Assembly (NCBI GenBank): GCA_009741485.1
Contig: CM019236.1
Location: forward strand, 33,623,871-33,687,870
Length of the DNA: 64,000 nt
Source of the DNA: Malurus cyaneus samueli
Taxonomy: Eukaryota > Chordata > Aves > Passeriformes > Maluridae
Direction of reading: 5' to 3'
Shown: in pieces, positions 59,785-64,000 of the stretch
How positions within the stretch are numbered: position 1 is the stretch's first letter
How the letters are laid out: each line of letters starts with the position of its first letter
The notes under the pieces: generated by a model
Told to the model about the DNA's origin: nothing
What the model saw: only the letters and a program-made list of their open reading frames with translations
Database searches by the model: none
Position numbers and translations under genes: made by a program

Positions 59785-62700
59785 GGGAAAAATGTTTGTT
59801 TTCACTCCAAAGTCCAAAAGTCCAAAGTCAGCATCTCCAGTGTTTTTTGTATAACATGGTCATTACATAGCCCTTATCCTGACCCACCTAATTGGCATGA
59901 GCTCAGGAAATATCATTCTTTGTAAGAAAAATCCCAATATTATTACCTGTCTTGGCCCGGTATGAGATGAATTTTTTTTTTTTTTTTAACTTTTTTCTCT
60001 TTTATTTTCAGTTTATATTTATTCTAAAGATCTGAGAATGCTGAGATAAAATCAAAAACAATGAAAAAAAAGTACTGCAACATTTGTGGATTCTGTAGCT
60101 GTTCTTCTAGCCACCCATGTTATTTAGTTTATGTGATAAGTATTTCTGTAACCTCTATCAAAGAAGTGAATCAAAGGAAAAGTATATCAGCATTTGAGCA
60201 TTGTTAATTATGAAAGCATGATGTTTTAATGGGATTTTCTGATGTTTTCAGTTCTCCCATGTTCAGGTTTTGTGACCAGAAATGATCTTCAGTAACCTAC
60301 ATTCAATTATCAATTCTGTCCAGTCTCTAAATTGCCACTAAATACAGACCACAATGTTTTGCAGAATGCGGAGGGTTCTCTGGGGGACATTACAGCAGGG
60401 CTCATGGTACTATCAACAACCAAAATTCATCTACAAGTAGCCTCTTGGGCTTGCATAGCCAACCTGTATTACTTGCAAATTTCTTTTACCTGCTAGCTCT
60501 GGGAGCCAACAAAGCCTGTTCCAGCTAGAACAACCAGATGCCCTCTCTGAAGATGGCCACATCTGGTCAGACCTAGGGAAAGAAACACATTAAAAGAATG
60601 GAAAATCTTTTTATAGCAAGAAAGAGAAGTAATTTCATAGCCCTTTATATCCCATCTTGCTCTAAGGCACAGATTTAAAGGAAATTCCTTGCTAACTTTA
60701 GGAAAAACTGAGTTCAAATATATCCAAAGGTTTTTGGCAGTGCAAACTGATATATTTCTGCATCAGCCAAGTCCAGAGTCACACAAGCAAAAAGACCCAG
60801 GCTGACAGCACCATTTGTGGAAAACTGAGTTCAGTTCTCAGGCTACAAAGAGATCAGAGTATGAGACCACAGAACAATGGAATTTTGCAAACTCTTTACA
60901 AAATAACGTGTGGAACTTCTGCAAGTCTTCTCCAAATATGTTGTAATAATTCACAGCTGTTCATACGCTTGGATCTATACCGCATTTCTTGACAGAGTTC
61001 TGAGTGTGGGACAGCATAAAAGTTGCACAAGAATCTTTTGTGTCTTTTCTGAGGCACAGGGGCTGTCCTTTGGCACGTGTCCAGGGATCATCATGCACAT
61101 GGGACTTCAAGGTGTAAATGTGTCCTTGGAGACTTACAATTTTTAGCTCTAGTGTTCCATCTACCTCGTCGGGTTTTTGAATACTTAGAAAGAAGAAACC
61201 CTCAGGAAGCTGATAAAGGTGTGTGTGTTTCCAGTGATCTCGCATTGCTGGAAAGGCACAAGTCTGACTCTAACATGTCACAGGCAGCGGTGACAGTACT
61301 AAATTGTGAAATTAATTTATTTAGTGGATGTGGCAGGCAGGTAATAATGTATTAGTATGCCCAAGTACCTACCCGCTGTACAAAAATGCGTGGTATTTGG
61401 CATTTGGTGATGAAGCTCTGTAACATGAGTTTAGACAAGAAAATGCAGGGGTGAGAGGAGAGGGCTAGAAAATTAGAGCCCAAAGATGATTGATAAGAGG
61501 ATGGCGCTACAGGTTTGGGAGAAATTTTGGGAGTTAAATATTTGTCCAGGAGAACAGTGGGAATATAAGGAGAGAAGATATGCTCTGTAATGTCTCCTGC
61601 ACCAGAAAAGAGGAATTATCTACTTGTAGATGAACTGCATTCTATGAAATGGCTGACCACTTCTCTTAAGATAAAATCAATCCTACAAGGCTTTACTGAA
61701 GCTTTACTTGCTGAGCAAAATGAGTTGAAAAAAATAGATGAATAGTGATCGTGACACTCTCTCTGATCATAGCCAACAACAGGTAAGAAAAACAAAGGTG
61801 TTGCATATCCCTTTTCTAATGAATCTAAATCCTCATTCTATCTTCCGCTAATTTTACTGAAAATGAAGTCTCATCAGCTGCCAGATTCTAATAATGCTCA
61901 GCTGTGCAAAAGATATTTTGATATTCAGAAATTTACCATAAAACTCCACAGTGATTGAAGTCTAGAGGAATTAATTAATAGAGATAATTAAATTATGACA
62001 ATTTCTTAGACTGCATGTGTTCCTGGCTGGGAACCTGACATGTTTTAATCTATACATAATCCAAAAACTAGATATTTAGGAGGCCTTTGTATGATGAAAA
62101 TGCCACAAAGTATTATTTTCTATATTTCTTAATGTCTTAATGTCGAGTTTCATAAAAACCATGTGTTGCAAGTAAATTACAAATGATTTTGAATAGAAGT
62201 GATCCATATTGATTAGGTTAGTGGCAGACTTACACACAGTTGGTCATTTATGTTAATCATGCAGAGTATTTATACTATAAATATGCTGAAAAAATAATTG
62301 CCCAGGCATACGCTTGTGGACACTCTGGCAGTGGTTTTCAGATTAAGGCTCATGGAGATAAAAAACGAGGATAACCATAAGTGAGATTAATTTCCTCAAA
62401 TGAAATTAAGCAGAGAGTGGAACCCAAACAACAGAAATCTTGTAAAGTTCTTTTAAGAGGGCACCTGGAAAGCTCCCTTTTGGGTCAGAAGATTTGAAGA
62501 AAGTTAACAGTGTGACATAATCCAGAAGTTTGCTCTATGGGAAGATGCAAACAACCTGATGAGGTACATCAACTATTAATCTTATTTGCCCTCTTTTAGC
62601 AGCTCCAGGACTTCTTCTGGCTAAATCATAATGCAACTGTCCAGAATAGCAAGGAGAGGAGCTCTAGTCTGTATCAAGCACTGTTTCACCCACTCTGAAA

Positions 62701-63496
62701 CAGTGGGATTTCCATGGTGAGCAGTCGAAGAACAGCAGCCCACCCTTGCTCTGCAGGAACTGCTCATGTTAAAAGTAACACTTGCACAGGTTAAAAGTAA
62801 CACCTCAGATCCCAGTCAGAGCATCTACATTCTACGCTGATAACAGTCCTAACAGTGTAATTGTGGTTAACTACCATTACATGGTGAGATGAATCTCACA
62901 GAATTAAAAAAAAAAAAATTATGTGAAATATTATTGCAGAATGAACATATCTGGATGTGGAGAGCCATGTTACAAATACGTTCTCAGAATAAAAACAAAG
63001 ATTGAGGACTACGTAAACATAAAGCAGAGCAGCAGCACTTTGGGTGGGTTGTCTGGGATGCGTTCCTTATGCTAGAAACTGGGATAAACGTAATAATTAA
63101 CTATGGTGCCTTCTCCATACTTCCTATGAACCCTTGCAAGACACTGATAGAAAGATATAATGCAGTAAACTTTTCATTTTCTGTGTTTAGTATCAAGAAC
63201 ACAATTTACCTTATTGATGATTTTCTGAAAGAATTCTACTAAATATATCTGAATTTAAAAAGAAAAAAAAAAAGTATTAAGAAAAGGGTGTCCAGCTAAG
63301 CACTCTGTGAGAAATGTTTCTGAATATGAGCAACAGATACATATGTTCAGAGTTCCACTACATAAATATGGGTTTTAAAAGAGATGAAAAATAATATTCT
63401 GGAACCATAATGATTGACTTTGATTTGTTCTTGGTGATTTCTATAGTTATTAGGAGTTCCTGCCTGAAAAAGAAACTGTACATATGTACATATGTG
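59785..63496. other. 3.7 kb non-coding region
   Basis: No gene was recognised. It has T16 at 59972-59987 and a 22-bp tandem unit starting GTTAAAAGTAACAC (62768 and 62790). The open frame at 61077-61355 has no recognisable similarity. Confidence 0.55.
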
Positions 63497-64000
63497 GTGG
63501 GGTGGCTCCAGCCATCAGCCAAAAGCCTCAGCCACTCCCTCACTTCCCGTCTGCCAGGTGGAATGAAACACAAGGAAGGGGAGAAGACTTGTGGTGAAGG
63601 CACACACAGTTAACCCCTGAAGCCAAAACTGCACCTGCAGGCAAAGCAGAACAAGGAATTCCTGGGCAAGGGAATGCCAACTGCCTGGGAAGTGGGCTGA
63701 GCACAGCTCACACTGGCTGGGGAGCACAGATGCCTAATCCTGACTGCTCCTCCTGCCTCCCTCCTGGAACTGCTCGTGCTGAGCACCACGGGACAGCTCC
63801 TTGTCCCTTTGGGGTCAACTGTCCCATCTGTGTCCCCTGCCAGCCACTGCCCAGCCGATCCTGCTCCCTTGGAAGGCACAGGGAGGATGAGAAACAGAGC
63901 AAACCTCAGCACTGTGAGAGCACTGTTCGCCCACAGCTGAAGCATCAGTGTGTATCAAATCAGAAATGCAGCACTTTCTGGGCTGCTCTGAAGAAAAGAA
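63497..64000 (-). mobile_element. Solo ERV LTR, antisense, cut by window end
   Basis: Reverse complement of the LTR at 50535-51074. It starts GTGGGGTGGCTCCAGCCATC and is readable through to AGCCCAGAAAGTGCTG and the TTCTTTTCTTCAGAG equivalent at the window edge. About 20-30 bases of its 5' end lie outside. Many differences from the partner copy are single-base indels. Confidence 0.9.

Noticed and set aside
1..64000. Search for tRNA, rRNA, CRISPR arrays, operons or a novel defence-like system
   Set aside because: Nothing of these kinds was visible. The sequence is a vertebrate gene end plus non-coding desert.

Overview
This is vertebrate nuclear DNA, almost certainly from a bird and probably a songbird. 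Coding sequence is sparse, split by GT-AG introns and followed by a long AT-rich gene desert. The dispersed repeats are 5'-truncated CR1 LINE copies and endogenous-retrovirus LTRs of types I recognise from passerine genomes. No SINE-like family was noticed. There is nothing bacterial: no operons, Shine-Dalgarno sites or CRISPR arrays.

Region 1 (1-4739) holds the last three coding exons of PSAT1 (phosphoserine aminotransferase, serine biosynthesis) on the + strand: 1399-1527, 3896-4033 and 4635-4739. Splice sites are canonical and the phases agree. In the last exon one base is missing relative to the conserved reading frame. This creates a TGA at 4672-4674, although the rest of the exon stays intact in the shifted frame up to a TAA at 4737-4739. 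It is either an assembly indel or a recent C-terminal truncation.

Region 2 (4740-6726) is the PSAT1 3' flank. A ~1.26 kb LTR (5159-6420), followed by a tRNA-His-like primer binding site (6425-6442), sits between two ~255 bp diverged direct copies of host sequence (4897-5158 and 6475-6726).

Region 3 (6727-64000) has no convincing gene. It contains CR1 fragments (11228-11853, 12210-12408, 22705-22830, 33488-35060, 58224-58390), a degraded LTR (32935-33435), two closely related LTRs in opposite orientation (50535-51074 and 63497-64000, the second cut by the window end), another LTR on the - strand (59089-59784), a 208-nt uninterrupted polypyrimidine tract (23234-23441), several homopolymer tracts and one 15-base assembly gap (20665-20679). 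Repeat-poor, homeodomain/POU-motif-rich stretches (about 31.7-32.8, 47.5-48.2, 49.9-50.1, 51.8-51.9 and 55.1-55.4 kb) look like conserved non-coding elements. In mammals the interval beyond PSAT1 towards TLE4 is a large regulatory desert, and the corresponding human region (9q21) is orthologous to the avian Z. Assigning this window there is inference.

I see no evidence of a new multi-gene system. The best leads are the PSAT1 frameshift, the LTR/PBS remnant inside a host duplication, the inverted LTR pair and the candidate enhancers.
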